Assembly (NCBI GenBank): GCA_029984035.1
Contig: JASBYJ010000005.1
Coordinates: 92,829-156,828 of the forward strand
DNA from: Conchiformibius sp.
GTDB taxonomy: Bacteria; Pseudomonadota; Gammaproteobacteria; Burkholderiales; Neisseriaceae
Direction: 5' to 3'
DNA length: 64,000 nt
The notes below the pieces were generated by a model. It saw nothing but the letters and a program-made list of their open reading frames with translations, had not been told where the DNA came from and did not search any database. Shown piece after piece: positions 16,844 through 26,217 of this stretch. Both the position numbers and the translations under genes were made by a program. Position 1 is the first letter of the stretch; every line of letters starts with the position of its first letter.

Positions 16844-18823
16844 ATGCCGAACCCCGTTGCCGATGCTTTGCGTTTTCTTTCCATGGACATGGTCGAACAG
16901 GCCAACTCCGGACACCCCGGCGCACCGATGGGCATGGCGGACATGGCCGCCGTGCTGTGGCGCGAATTTCTGCGCCACAACCCCGCCAATCCGCAGTTTG
17001 CCGACCGCGACCGCTTTGTTTTGTCCAACGGCCACGCTTCCGCGCTGCTCTACAGCCTGCTGCATTTGAGCGGCTACAACGTCTCCGCCGACGATTTGAA
17101 AAACTTCCGCCAACTGCACAGCAAAACGCCCGGTCACCCCGAATACGGCTACACGGACGGCGTGGAAACCACCACCGGCCCGCTCGGACAAGGCATTGCC
17201 AATGCCGTGGGCATGGCGTTGGCGGAAAAAATCCTCGCCGCCGAGTTCAACCGCGACGGTTTGGACATCGTCAACCACCACACCTACGTTTTTCTCGGCG
17301 ACGGCTGCCTGATGGAAGGCGTGTCGCACGAAGCCTGTTCGCTGGCAGGCACGCTGGGCTTGGGCAAACTGATTGTTTTGTATGACGACAACAATATTTC
17401 CATTGACGGCAAAGTGGACGGCTGGTTTACCGAAAACATTCCGCAGCGTTTTGAAAGTTACGGCTGGCACGTTGTGCCGAATGTGGACGGACACGATGCC
17501 GAAGCCGTCCGCGCCGCCATTCAGGCAGCCCGCGACAACACCGAGCAGCCGTCCATTATTTGTTGCAAAACCGTGATTGGCAAAGGCGCGGCAACCAAAG
17601 CGGGCAGCCACAAAACCCACGGCGCACCGCTCGGCGCGGACGAAATCGCCGCCACCCGCACCGCTTTGGGCTGGACGCAGCCGCCGTTTGCCGTGCCGGA
17701 CGACATTCGCGCCGCTTGGGACGCGCACGCGCGCGGCGCGGAACTGGAAAACGCTTGGAACGCCAAATTCGCCGAATACCGCGCCCGTTTCCCCGAATTG
17801 GCGGCGGAATTTGAACGGCGCACGGCGGGCAGGCTGCCTGAAAACTTTGCCGCCCACGTTCAGGCAGCCTTGCAAAGCGTTTGCGAAAAAGGCGAAAAAA
17901 TCGCCACCCGCAAAGCCAGTCAAAACAGCATTGAAATCTTGGCGCAAGTGTTGCCCGAATTGGTCGGCGGTTCGGCGGACTTGACCCCGTCCAATCTCAC
18001 CGATTGGTCCAACAGCGTGGCGGTCAGCCGCGACACGGGCGGCAATTATATCCACTACGGCGTGCGCGAATTCGGCATGGCGGCGGTGATGAACGGCATG
18101 GCGCTGCACGGCGGCGTGAAGCCCTTCGGCGCGACTTTCCTGATGTTCAGCGAATACGCCCGCAACGCCCTGCGTATGGCGGCGTTGATGAAAATCAATC
18201 CCGTGTTTGTGTTCACCCACGATTCCATCGGCTTGGGCGAAGACGGCCCTACGCACCAACCCGTTGAACAGATTGCCACTTTGCGCCTGATTCCGAATAT
18301 GGACGTGTGGCGGCCGTGCGATACCGCCGAAAGTTTGACCGCATGGGCGCAAGCGGTGCAGGCGCAAGAGCGTCCGAGCTGCCTGATTTTCAGCCGTCAA
18401 AACCTGCCCTTTGTGGCGCGTGATGAAACTGCTTTGAACAACATCGTGCGCGGCGGCTACGTTTTGCGCGAAAGCGACAAGCCGCAAGCCGTCATCATCG
18501 CTACGGGTTCGGAAGTGGAACTCGCCCTGAACGCACAAACTTTGCTGGCGGAACAAGGCATTGCCGTGAATGTGGTGTCCATGCCGTCCACCAATGTGTT
18601 TGACCGCCAAGACGTCGCCTACCGCCGCGCCGTGCTGCCTGAACACCTGCCGCGCGTGGCAGTGGAAGCGGGCGTGTCGGACGGCTGGTACAAATATGTC
18701 GGCACGCGCGGCGCAGTCGTTGGCATTGACCGTTTCGGCGAATCCGCGCCCGCCGCCGAATTGTTCCGCGAATTTGGCTTTACCGCCGAGCGCGTTGCCG
18801 AAACCGTGAAAGCGGTGTTGTGA
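16844..18823 (+). CDS. tkt: Transketolase
   Basis: The 659-residue thiamine-diphosphate enzyme transfers two-carbon units in the pentose phosphate pathway. Visible are ADALRFLSMDMVEQANSGHP, the conserved GHASALLYSLLHL, the ThDP site GDGCLMEGVSHEA to LYDDNNISIDG, and FTHDSIGLGEDGPTHQPVEQ in the pyrimidine domain. AAGGAA precedes ATG 16844. Codon third positions are visibly more G+C rich than in the neighbouring mnmC, as in other highly expressed genes of the window such as gdhA and groEL. The stop overlaps the next gene by 4 bases. Confidence 0.97.
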   Translation: MPNPVADALRFLSMDMVEQANSGHPGAPMGMADMAAVLWREFLRHNPANPQFADRDRFVLSNGHASALLYSLLHLSGYNVSADDLKNFRQLHSKTPGHPEYGYTDGVETTTGPLGQGIANAVGMALAEKILAAEFNRDGLDIVNHHTYVFLGDGCLMEGVSHEACSLAGTLGLGKLIVLYDDNNISIDGKVDGWFTENIPQRFESYGWHVVPNVDGHDAEAVRAAIQAARDNTEQPSIICCKTVIGKGAATKAGSHKTHGAPLGADEIAATRTALGWTQPPFAVPDDIRAAWDAHARGAELENAWNAKFAEYRARFPELAAEFERRTAGRLPENFAAHVQAALQSVCEKGEKIATRKASQNSIEILAQVLPELVGGSADLTPSNLTDWSNSVAVSRDTGGNYIHYGVREFGMAAVMNGMALHGGVKPFGATFLMFSEYARNALRMAALMKINPVFVFTHDSIGLGEDGPTHQPVEQIATLRLIPNMDVWRPCDTAESLTAWAQAVQAQERPSCLIFSRQNLPFVARDETALNNIVRGGYVLRESDKPQAVIIATGSEVELALNAQTLLAEQGIAVNVVSMPSTNVFDRQDVAYRRAVLPEHLPRVAVEAGVSDGWYKYVGTRGAVVGIDRFGESAPAAELFREFGFTAERVAETVKAVL

Positions 18824-19323
18824 AACGCCAAACCGTTTTACGCCTGTTCAAACAGGCGGGACTGTTTGTGCTGACGGTGGCGGCGGTGTCGGCATTGACG
18901 GACTGGTGGCGCAGTCCCGCCGTGCCGCCCGATGCCGCGCAAATGTTAATGCCCGCTTCGGCGCAAACTTTGGCGCAGGCCAGCGCAAACGAAACCGTGG
19001 TGCTGTATTTTTGGGCGACTTGGTGCGGCGCGTGCCGCCACACCTCGCCCGTGCTGGAACGCTTGCGGCGGGACGGCGTGCGCGTGGTCGGCATCGCCCT
19101 GCAATCGGGCGGCGATGAAGACGTGCAACGCTATCTGCGCGAACACGGTTTGCATTTCGCCACCCTCAACGACCCGCGCGGTGAATTGTCGCGGCGTTGG
19201 CAAATCCGCGCCACGCCCACGATTGTGCTGGTGCGCGGCGGCAAGGTGCGCCACAGCACAAGCGGCATTGCGACTTATTGGGGTTTGAAAGCGCGGTTGG
19301 CGGCGGTGTCGGCTTGGAATTGA
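18820..19323 (+). CDS. Membrane-anchored thioredoxin-like protein (TlpA/ScsD type)
   Basis: The 167-residue protein begins with GTG, overlapping the tkt stop. One N-terminal helix (about residues 10-27) anchors or exports it, then a thioredoxin domain with FWATWCGACRHTSPVLERL (CxxC) and the cis-proline region RATPTIVLVRGGK. It would act as a periplasmic disulfide oxidoreductase. The pairing with transketolase is probably only positional. The base composition matches tkt. Confidence 0.85.
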   Translation: MKRQTVLRLFKQAGLFVLTVAAVSALTDWWRSPAVPPDAAQMLMPASAQTLAQASANETVVLYFWATWCGACRHTSPVLERLRRDGVRVVGIALQSGGDEDVQRYLREHGLHFATLNDPRGELSRRWQIRATPTIVLVRGGKVRHSTSGIATYWGLKARLAAVSAWN

Positions 19324-19369
19324 GGTGAGGCGTTTTCAGCTTTCACTGTTTTACGGTGTGGATGAAACC

Positions 19370-19404
19370 AAGAACGCTTTCCATAAAGAAAGCGTTCTTT
19401 ATTT
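19370..19404 (+). terminator. Rho-independent terminator after the tkt operon
   Basis: AAGAACGCTTTC and GAAAGCGTTCTT form a 12-base stem around a 6-base loop, followed by TATTTT. Confidence 0.8.
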
Positions 19405-20118
19405 TCAGGCTACCTGAAAACAGGAAAACAGTTCGGAATAAGGTTTTCAATGCTGCTTTTTGTTTAGGCTGTGTTGCAAGATTTGATTGATATGACTACA
19501 AACAGATTATGTAAAAACATTTTACTTTAATGAGAATTCCAACAAATTATTGAAAGATATTTATTTTTTATTAAATTACACTGCCGCATCAATCTTATTT
19601 GAAAACAGAGCTTTTATTTAAACGATTATTTTCCACTAGCTTGGATTGGTTCAGCTCGCATAGGTTGGGTTAGACAAAACCGTAGCCAACGTTTTTTGTT
19701 GAACCTGCTCCAACACTCCAACCCAACCTGCTTGCCTTCAACGCAGATTCCAGTCTGCACAGAAATGACAACATGTATTGCATCAAGCTGAGTTATATAA
19801 AGTATCTAAATAATGGCATATCCAATGCGTTCTATTTTCAGGCTGCCTGAAAACCCAAAAAACGGCCGGGAAGCATTTTTCCAAGCCGTTTTTGTTGGAA
19901 CAATGATTTTTCCATACCAATTTCAAATTATTCAGTATGTTTCAAAACAAGATGAATAATATTTTCCGGCTGCTTCTACATCAAAACGGTTGGGATACTT
20001 TGTATATCTCAAGCCATTTGCCGATATTATGGGCTGCTACTATTTTTCATCTTAGTTGCCCATCGATATCGATTTTCACCGTTTGTTCAAATCACACGAC
20101 TGATTCGGGTTGCTCTGT
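19405..20118. other. Long intergenic region with a repeat-like inverted pair
   Basis: No gene is supported. The arms AGGTTGGGTT (19662-19671) and AACCCAACCT (19720-19729) form an inverted pair inside a stretch with GGTTCAGC/GAACC words that looks like a decayed dispersed repeat. A palindromic DUS lies at 19839-19853. A second hairpin (19857-19893) follows. Confidence 0.45.
19857..19893. terminator. Hairpin with T run, likely a terminator
   Basis: AAAAACGGC and GCCGTTTTT flank a loop of about 18 bases. It lies beyond the tkt operon and 225 bases past the end of znuD, so either gene could use it. Confidence 0.5.
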
Positions 20119-22707
20119 TTAAAACGACACATTCATGCCGAATACAAAATTGCGCCCGGGGCGCGGTACATACGGCAAATGCGAGTTATGAACATAAACT
20201 TTCTGATTCAGCAGATTATAGGCATCTAAAGACCAGCGGTACTCTGCACCGCCTACACGCTTGGTGTATGACAAACCTGCATTTAACAGGTGATGGCCCC
20301 GTGTTTTATCTTCTTTTATCGGCTCGGTAGTCAAATTTTGGCCGATGATACCTGCTTTTTGGTCCATTTCTTTTTCTTCGGACGTTTTCTCACGCACAAA
20401 CAATGAATCAGACACTTTATTTTGTGTAAATACATGAATATATTCTAAAGATGCCGACCAATTATTACGGAAGGATTTTTCCCAACGGATGCCCAAACGC
20501 GCAGGCGGAACTTTGGCAGCATTACGGTTCGGACGGGCAATCGTTTGGACACCCATCGATTTGGGCGGACAAAATTGTTCCAAGCCTTCTTCGTCATAAC
20601 ACCAAGGATAATCGGGGTCTTCTTCAGGGTTATAGTCGGGGTCATCGTTTTTGGGATTGATATCGAGAAACACTTCCTTACCGCGAACTTCAGGCAGCCT
20701 GAACAACTTGCCTCTGACCCAATCGCCGAATAAAGTGAGTTTGTGTTCAGGCGAAAAATAATAGCCTATCTCTCCTTCCACACCATTAAAACGCGCTTGG
20801 GATTGAATATAACGGCGGATTTGGGTATTGCCGATTTTGCGGATGGTTTCATTGTGAATGTAATTTCTGAAACGGTTATGGTAAACGCTTAATTTGATAT
20901 CCCACTTTTCAGAATCCAGCTTCCAGCCAAGCTCGAAATTGTCGGAGCGTTCTTTCTGCAAGTTCTTGTTGCCGAATTCGTAGGAATTGGTTGCCAAATG
21001 TTTGCCGTGATAATACAGCTCCATAGGAGCGGGAATGCGTTCGTTGTGAGAAACAGTAAACGATAGCCGGCTATCGGGGCGGATATCCCACAACAGGCTG
21101 CCTGAATAGGAAAAGGCGTTTTCTTTGCGCGGCTTCAAATCGGGTACGGCATAAGGCGTTTGAGTGGCGGGATCGCGTATGACAAATTCTCGGGCCAGCA
21201 ATTTGCGGTCATAATGCACAGGCAGGCTCTGCCTTTCCCATCTCGCAGCCAACTCCAAACTCAGATTGCGGTACCGCAACCGCTCCAAGCCGAACAGGCT
21301 GAAACGGCGTTCGGTATGTTCGGGCAAAAGGCGGCGGCGCCAATACGACATCACACCCGCCGGAAAACCGGAACGGGGAGTCAATTCGGCCTTGCTGCGT
21401 ACACGCGTATATTGCGCTCCCAATACGCCTTGCCAGCCGTACAAAGGTCTGTGGTACAACTCAATACGGCCGTTCAAACCCCTACTGTCGAAAATGCTTT
21501 CGGGCGTTCCTTTCAAACGGGCTGCTTCTTGTTCCAAACGTTGCACAATTCCTGCCGCTTCGCCGGACGAAACGTAAAATTTGCCATCGTGGATTTCATC
21601 ATGGTGGTATCGGGCGTGCGACAGTGCCAGTTTGATTTTATCAATACCGGTAAGCGGCATACGCCATTCGCCCCGCAAATCCAAGCGTTTGGAAGCCATA
21701 TCTACCCAAGGGCCGCTCGAACTGTGGTCGTGATGATGGCCGTATGGATTGTCATGGCTGTGCTCGGGAGTATGGTCGTGTCCCATCAGGCCGTGTTCAT
21801 GCGCATAATCCAAATCGCTGTCATCCATCAAGTGGGGATAAATATTGAGATAGACCCGCTGCGGGCGTGAAGGGTCGGCTGCCTGATTGAAAATATGCAC
21901 CGATGTTGTATCCAGCATATGATTGTGCCCGGGCAAACCGTATTTATCGCGGCGCATACTGTATGACAATCCCAAGTAGCCTGTACTGCCTATCCAAGAC
22001 GCACCCAAGGTACCAACCCGTGAACGGTTGTGGGAATCGGGCAAATAATCCAATTCTTCCCCCAGTTTGATAGAGGGTACATGATAATTTTCAGCACGCC
22101 GCAGCAAACCTTCCGCCCGCACGGCAACATGATTGCCGATACCGAGAGTTATTCCCCCGTTAAAAGCTTTTTCATTGGCGGCAGTATCCCGGCGGACAGC
22201 CGCTTCTCCCTCAATTTGTCCTTGCGGCATTTGCTCCGGAATACGATGGTCGGCAATATTAACCACACCGGCAGGTGAAGCGGCAGCATAGAGCAAAGTA
22301 GATGCGCCGCGCACCAATTCCACTTTTTGCGCCAACAACGTATCGGCAGCAACAGCATGGTCAGGAGAAAGCGAAGACATATCCACCACATCGGAACCGT
22401 TTTGCAGAATTTTAACGCGCACACCTTCTTGCCCTCGAATAACAGGCGCACTGGCACCGCCGCCGAAAGGATTGCCGTGTACACCGACTTCTCCTGCCAA
22501 AGCTTCCCCCAAAGTAGCAGGACGGCTTTTAAATTTTGCCCCATCAATCAATACATCGCTGGCTTTACGGTTACCTGCAAAAGGTTGGGCACTGTTTTGC
22601 CGCATACCGTTGATTGTCACGTTTTCCAATGTTTGGCTGCCTGAATCAGCAAAAAGCGGCTGGCTACCCATAACCAGCAATAAATATAAATAGTGTTTAG
22701 GATACAT
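20119..22707 (-). CDS. znuD: TonB-dependent zinc receptor, ZnuD-like
   Basis: The predicted 862-residue outer-membrane receptor starts with a signal peptide (MYPKHYLYLLLVMGSQPLFA) and an N-terminal plug with ASDVLIDGAKFKSRPATLGE and VIRGQEGVRVKILQNG, and ends in the aromatic-terminal NFVFGMNVSF typical of beta-barrels. A His-rich extracellular loop around residues 300-335 (HEHGLMGHDHTPEHSHDN, then GHHHDHSS) fits zinc capture by ZnuD. A perfect Zur-type palindrome lies 9 bases before the ATG. ATG 22707 is used; a TTG two codons upstream is not needed. Expected to be derepressed in zinc starvation. Confidence 0.9.
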   Translation of the reverse strand: MYPKHYLYLLLVMGSQPLFADSGSQTLENVTINGMRQNSAQPFAGNRKASDVLIDGAKFKSRPATLGEALAGEVGVHGNPFGGGASAPVIRGQEGVRVKILQNGSDVVDMSSLSPDHAVAADTLLAQKVELVRGASTLLYAAASPAGVVNIADHRIPEQMPQGQIEGEAAVRRDTAANEKAFNGGITLGIGNHVAVRAEGLLRRAENYHVPSIKLGEELDYLPDSHNRSRVGTLGASWIGSTGYLGLSYSMRRDKYGLPGHNHMLDTTSVHIFNQAADPSRPQRVYLNIYPHLMDDSDLDYAHEHGLMGHDHTPEHSHDNPYGHHHDHSSSGPWVDMASKRLDLRGEWRMPLTGIDKIKLALSHARYHHDEIHDGKFYVSSGEAAGIVQRLEQEAARLKGTPESIFDSRGLNGRIELYHRPLYGWQGVLGAQYTRVRSKAELTPRSGFPAGVMSYWRRRLLPEHTERRFSLFGLERLRYRNLSLELAARWERQSLPVHYDRKLLAREFVIRDPATQTPYAVPDLKPRKENAFSYSGSLLWDIRPDSRLSFTVSHNERIPAPMELYYHGKHLATNSYEFGNKNLQKERSDNFELGWKLDSEKWDIKLSVYHNRFRNYIHNETIRKIGNTQIRRYIQSQARFNGVEGEIGYYFSPEHKLTLFGDWVRGKLFRLPEVRGKEVFLDINPKNDDPDYNPEEDPDYPWCYDEEGLEQFCPPKSMGVQTIARPNRNAAKVPPARLGIRWEKSFRNNWSASLEYIHVFTQNKVSDSLFVREKTSEEKEMDQKAGIIGQNLTTEPIKEDKTRGHHLLNAGLSYTKRVGGAEYRWSLDAYNLLNQKVYVHNSHLPYVPRPGRNFVFGMNVSF

Positions 22708-22715
22708 AACCAAAA

Positions 22716-22742
22716 ATCAGATGTTATACTATAACATCTGAT
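22716..22742. promoter_or_regulatory. Zur box
   Basis: A perfect 27-base palindrome centred on C at 22729, with core TGTTATACTATAACA, matches the Zur consensus TGTTATANTATAACA. It sits immediately upstream of the zinc receptor gene. Confidence 0.88.
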
Positions 22743-23036
22743 TGTATCGGAAGAACATGGCTTCAGCAAGCTATATCAGCCACGGTACAAGCTGAATCAA
22801 TCAGCAACAAGCTGCTTCATTCTGCTTTCAGCTTTCCATATTAGACCCGATAAAAACACATAACAGGACAATACTTTAAAATATTGCCCCGTTAGAAAAT
22901 ATACTGGCACTCATCCGTTTTCAGGCAGCCTGAAAACAGATATACCGATTGTTTCTTAAAACCACATTACCCTACACTACATCCGGTTTATCTTTCTCAC
23001 GATAAACACAAACCGATTAATAGCATTATCCACCAA
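22743..23036. other. Intergenic region upstream of znuD
   Basis: Apart from a palindromic DUS at about 22919-22935 I see no gene or RNA. The stretch is A+T rich. The znuD promoter should lie in its first 60 bases. Confidence 0.5.
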
Positions 23037-23071
23037 TAAAAAAGGTTTCGGAACAAGCCGAAACCTTTTTC
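23037..23071 (-). terminator. Terminator of the HMA-like gene
   Basis: AAAAAGGTTTCGG and CCGAAACCTTTTT form a 13-base stem with a 6-base loop, T-rich in the minus direction, 13 bases past the stop. Confidence 0.85.
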
Positions 23072-23083
23072 CAAAAAACCGAA

Positions 23084-23284
23084 TCAGGCACTAAATCCTG
23101 CGGCAGAAACGGCAGCCTTGTAGGCGGCTTCATCAAAAGCATCAGTATGCGTTACCACAACATATCCTTGCTCATGGTTGGCATTGACGAATCTCACTCC
23201 TACAACGTTTTCAGTTTTTGCAACCAGTTTATCGCCATCTTCTTTGCTGGTCATACCGCCAACCGCAATTTTCACTTGTGCCAT
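23084..23284 (-). CDS. HMA-fold protein lacking the metal-binding cysteines
   Basis: The 66-residue protein, MAQVKIAVGGMTSKEDGDKL to AVSAAGFSA, has the length, the beta-alpha-beta pattern and the terminal AAGF of a heavy-metal-associated domain. The metal loop reads GMTSKEDG, where GMTCxxC would be expected, so it has no cysteine at all. It is probably not a copper carrier. The family resemblance is good, the function is unknown. It is a single-gene unit with its own terminator, between znuD and norB. Confidence 0.65.
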   Translation of the reverse strand: MAQVKIAVGGMTSKEDGDKLVAKTENVVGVRFVNANHEQGYVVVTHTDAFDEAAYKAAVSAAGFSA

Positions 23285-23586
23285 ATTGTGCCAACTCCTA
23301 AAAATATCATGAAGTTACTATGAACTAAGAAGATTATCAGCACCCCGGCAGCCCGGTAACGCTGAAAAACCTACGGTTTTAATCAAAGCTATTGTGCCTG
23401 TATATTTTCGTATTGTCTAGAACTAAATCATATGGCAATTTTCTGATACTGCCGAATCATCGCCCGTCTTTTCTTTGTAATGAATATGACTCAATAATTG
23501 ATGAACAATAAAAGAGCCTATGCATATTTTGGGAGAAAAAATTAAGCTGCCTGAAACGCTCGGTTTCAGGCAGCTTCTGTGTTTAT
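23285..23586. other. Intergenic region between norB and the HMA-like gene
   Basis: About 300 bases with no gene. It contains the upstream region of the HMA-like gene and, at its end, the DUS terminator of norB. Confidence 0.5.
23544..23576 (-). terminator. DUS-pair terminator of norB
   Basis: AAGCTGCCTGAAAC and GTTTCAGGCAGCTT form a 14-base stem with a 5-base loop, 10 bases past the norB stop. Confidence 0.75.
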
Positions 23587-25830
23587 CTAAACGGTCTTGC
23601 TTTTACTGACAGACATTTTCACAACCTGCCATGCAAACAAACACGCACCTCCGATAAACACGCAGTCGGCAAGCATACGAATCCAACGGAAAAGCTCCAA
23701 GAATCCTTGTTGCATAAATGCTTCACTGCGCGCATACCACAAACCGTGGCTGATGCTGGCGGCTGCCTGAAAAATACCGATAGGCAGCAGGCTGGACACA
23801 ATCATGCCGACCAATCCCCCGTTAAGCAGCCAAAAGCCCAACTGCATGTGTTTTTCGCTATAAGCGTAGTCGGGTTTGATATAGCAACCCACCAATAAGA
23901 CAAAACCTAAAGCCAAGAAGCCATATACGCCGAATAAGGCGGCATGTGCGTGCACGGCAGTAGTATTCAGGCCTTGCAGGTAATACAGCGAAATCGGCGG
24001 GTTAATCAAAAAGCCGAATACACCTGCTCCGAGCATATTCCAAAACGCCACCGCCACAAAACACATCAACGGCCAACGCAAACGTTTCATCCATGGTGCG
24101 GCATGTTGGTGCGACCAATGTTCATACGCTTCATGTCCCAACAATACCAAGGGCACAACTTCCAATGCAGAAAACGATGCGCCTGCCGCCATGATGGGAG
24201 TGGTCGTACCGGTAAAATACAGGTGATGGAACGTACCGGGTACGCCGCCGACCAAAAACAGGCTGCCTGCAACCAATGATGCCACAGTGGCGCTTCGGTA
24301 GCTTACCAAACCCAAGTTATAGAAAATAAATGCCAATGCCGCAGTGGCAAACACTTCAAAGAAGCCTTCCACCCACAGATGCACCACCCACCAGCGCCAA
24401 TATTCCATCACGGCCAAAGTCGTATGTTCGCCGTAGAACAGGCCCGGTCCGTAAAACATACCTACGCCGACAATGGAAGCGACAAAAATCGCCAACAGGT
24501 TTTTATCGCCGCCGTTTTTAAACGCAGAAACGGTGCAGCGCAACATCAAAAACAGCCAGAACAAAAAGCCCACATACAGCAAAATCTGCCAGAAACGTCC
24601 TAAATCGAGGTATTCATAACCTTGGTGTCCGAACCAAAAATTGAGACTAGGCGGCATGATTTGGGTGATGGCAAAGAAATTACCGGCATAGGAACCCACC
24701 ACGACAATAAACAAGGCGATATACAGCAGGTTTACCCCCAAAGCCTGATATTTCGGGTCTTTGCCGCCGTTCACAATCGGCGCGACAAACAAACCGGCCG
24801 TCAAAAAACCAGTAGCAATCCAAAACAATGCGGTTTGCAAATGCCAAGTACGCGCCAGCGAATACGGCAAAATCTTAGAAATTTCAATACCGAAGAAATG
24901 TTGGCCTTCAATGGTATAGTGAGCCACCAAACCGCCCAGCAACACTTGTGCGACAAATAAAACCACTGTCAATGCGGCATATTTCCACAAGGCTTTTTGC
25001 GAAGGCGTGAGCGTGATTTTTGCCAAAGGGTCGGCGGCAGGCACTTTCGGCTCATCATCGCGCGAGCGCAGGAAATGATAGCCCCACACCAAAAAGCCGA
25101 TGCCCGCCAGCAGGAAAACAATAGAGGCAAACGACCACATATAGTTTTCAGTAGTCGGAACATTGCCTACCAAAGGCTCGTGCGGCCAGTTGTTGGTATA
25201 GCTGGCATCACTGCCCGGACGGTTGGTCGCAGCAGACCAAGCAGTCCAAAAGAAGAAATTGCTCAGTTTTTCACGCGCTTCCAAATCAGGCAGCGTATTG
25301 TTTTTCATAGCAAAAGATTCACGGCTTTGTGCCAACTCGGGCGCATCGCCGTATAAAGCGATGTAATAAGCCGCGGTTTTCTCAACAGCCTGAATACGGG
25401 TATCGGAAAGCGTTACCTTTCCTTCGGCATCTACCGCGCTTTGCGTACGGTACTCTTTACGCAAACGCGCCTGCAACGCAGCCTGTTGCGCTTCGTCTAA
25501 ATCGGCATAGGCCTTACCGTGTTCGGCTTGCGCCGTGATGTCCAACCAAGCCTCCAATTCACGATGCAGCCAGTCTGCCGTCCAGTCGGGTGCCTGATAA
25601 GCACCGTGTCCCAATACGGAACCCAACTCCATGCCGCCGGTGCTTTGCCAAGCAGACTGGCCGCGCAGAATATCGTCTTTGGTAAGCAACACTGTTCCCG
25701 ACCGGGAAACATATTGCTCGGGAAACGGCGGTGCCTGACGGTACACTTCGGTACCGAGGTAGCCGAGTAAGGCAAAGGTAAGCGTTAATACAGCCAATAA
25801 CGTATACCAAAGTTTTTTGTAGGAGCCCAT
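23587..25830 (-). CDS. norB: Quinol-dependent nitric oxide reductase
   Basis: The 747-residue protein is the single-subunit qNOR, which reduces NO to N2O with quinol. The N-terminal extension contains the periplasmic cytochrome-like domain without haem c (QSAWQSTGGMELGSVLGHGA), followed by about fourteen membrane helices with conserved histidines in ARTWHLQTALFWIATG, WVVHLWVEGFFEVF, GTFHHLYFTG and HAHAALFGVYG. It is divergent from aniA, the normal neisserial arrangement for truncated denitrification. The ATG is preceded by AGGAG. Confidence 0.97.
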   Translation of the reverse strand: MGSYKKLWYTLLAVLTLTFALLGYLGTEVYRQAPPFPEQYVSRSGTVLLTKDDILRGQSAWQSTGGMELGSVLGHGAYQAPDWTADWLHRELEAWLDITAQAEHGKAYADLDEAQQAALQARLRKEYRTQSAVDAEGKVTLSDTRIQAVEKTAAYYIALYGDAPELAQSRESFAMKNNTLPDLEAREKLSNFFFWTAWSAATNRPGSDASYTNNWPHEPLVGNVPTTENYMWSFASIVFLLAGIGFLVWGYHFLRSRDDEPKVPAADPLAKITLTPSQKALWKYAALTVVLFVAQVLLGGLVAHYTIEGQHFFGIEISKILPYSLARTWHLQTALFWIATGFLTAGLFVAPIVNGGKDPKYQALGVNLLYIALFIVVVGSYAGNFFAITQIMPPSLNFWFGHQGYEYLDLGRFWQILLYVGFLFWLFLMLRCTVSAFKNGGDKNLLAIFVASIVGVGMFYGPGLFYGEHTTLAVMEYWRWWVVHLWVEGFFEVFATAALAFIFYNLGLVSYRSATVASLVAGSLFLVGGVPGTFHHLYFTGTTTPIMAAGASFSALEVVPLVLLGHEAYEHWSHQHAAPWMKRLRWPLMCFVAVAFWNMLGAGVFGFLINPPISLYYLQGLNTTAVHAHAALFGVYGFLALGFVLLVGCYIKPDYAYSEKHMQLGFWLLNGGLVGMIVSSLLPIGIFQAAASISHGLWYARSEAFMQQGFLELFRWIRMLADCVFIGGACLFAWQVVKMSVSKSKTV

Positions 25831-25865
25831 GATTTGTATTCCTCAAAGTATGTTCTTGGATTGCT

Positions 25866-25892
25866 ATTTATTCGTTTTTAACGAATATTTAT
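25866..25892. promoter_or_regulatory. Inverted repeat before norB, candidate NsrR site
   Basis: ATTCGTT (25870-25876) and AACGAAT (25880-25886) are perfect arms around TTT, with imperfect A/T extensions on both sides. NsrR, the NO-sensing repressor, controls norB in neisseriae and binds A/T-rich inverted repeats. Assignment is by position and symmetry only. Confidence 0.45.
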
Positions 25893-26100
25893 TATTCTAA
25901 CACTTCAGGTGACTTTATGGAAACTCCTATCTTGCATTACACCGACACAGAAAAATTAAATCAAATTAAACAAAAATAAATACTACCCTATCGCCACAAA
26001 TAAGCCCCAAACCGATTGCTTAAACAGATGTTGTTTCATTACAACAAAACTGCCTTAAATATGGTTAAAACAGCCTTAAAGTTTCATATTTTATATTTAT

Positions 26101-26114
26101 TTGATTTATGTCAA
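26101..26114 (+). promoter_or_regulatory. FNR box upstream of aniA
   Basis: TTGATTTATGTCAA matches the FNR consensus TTGAT-N4-ATCAA at nine of ten positions. The A/T-rich TATAAAATAG at 26134-26143 supplies a -10 whose spacing puts the box near -41, the class II position. Confidence 0.75.
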
Positions 26115-26217
26115 ATAATGAGAAAGGATTGCTTATAAAATAGTAAAAAAATAAAAAATTTCAGGCGGTTTGGCTGCCTGAAACTTCCCAACCACCTTAT
26201 CTATAAGGATAACAACC

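Larger units (their letters stand above)
25831..26217. other. Divergent norB/aniA control region
   Basis: The 387 bases hold the candidate NsrR repeat near norB, the FNR-type box and -10 element near aniA, and a DUS just before the aniA ribosome site. No coding frame is supported. Confidence 0.7.

Noticed and set aside
16805..18646. A 613-codon open frame on the minus strand across tkt
   Set aside because: It is antisense to a clear transketolase in a G+C-rich gene whose codon bias keeps the opposite frame open; it has low-complexity composition and no start signal.
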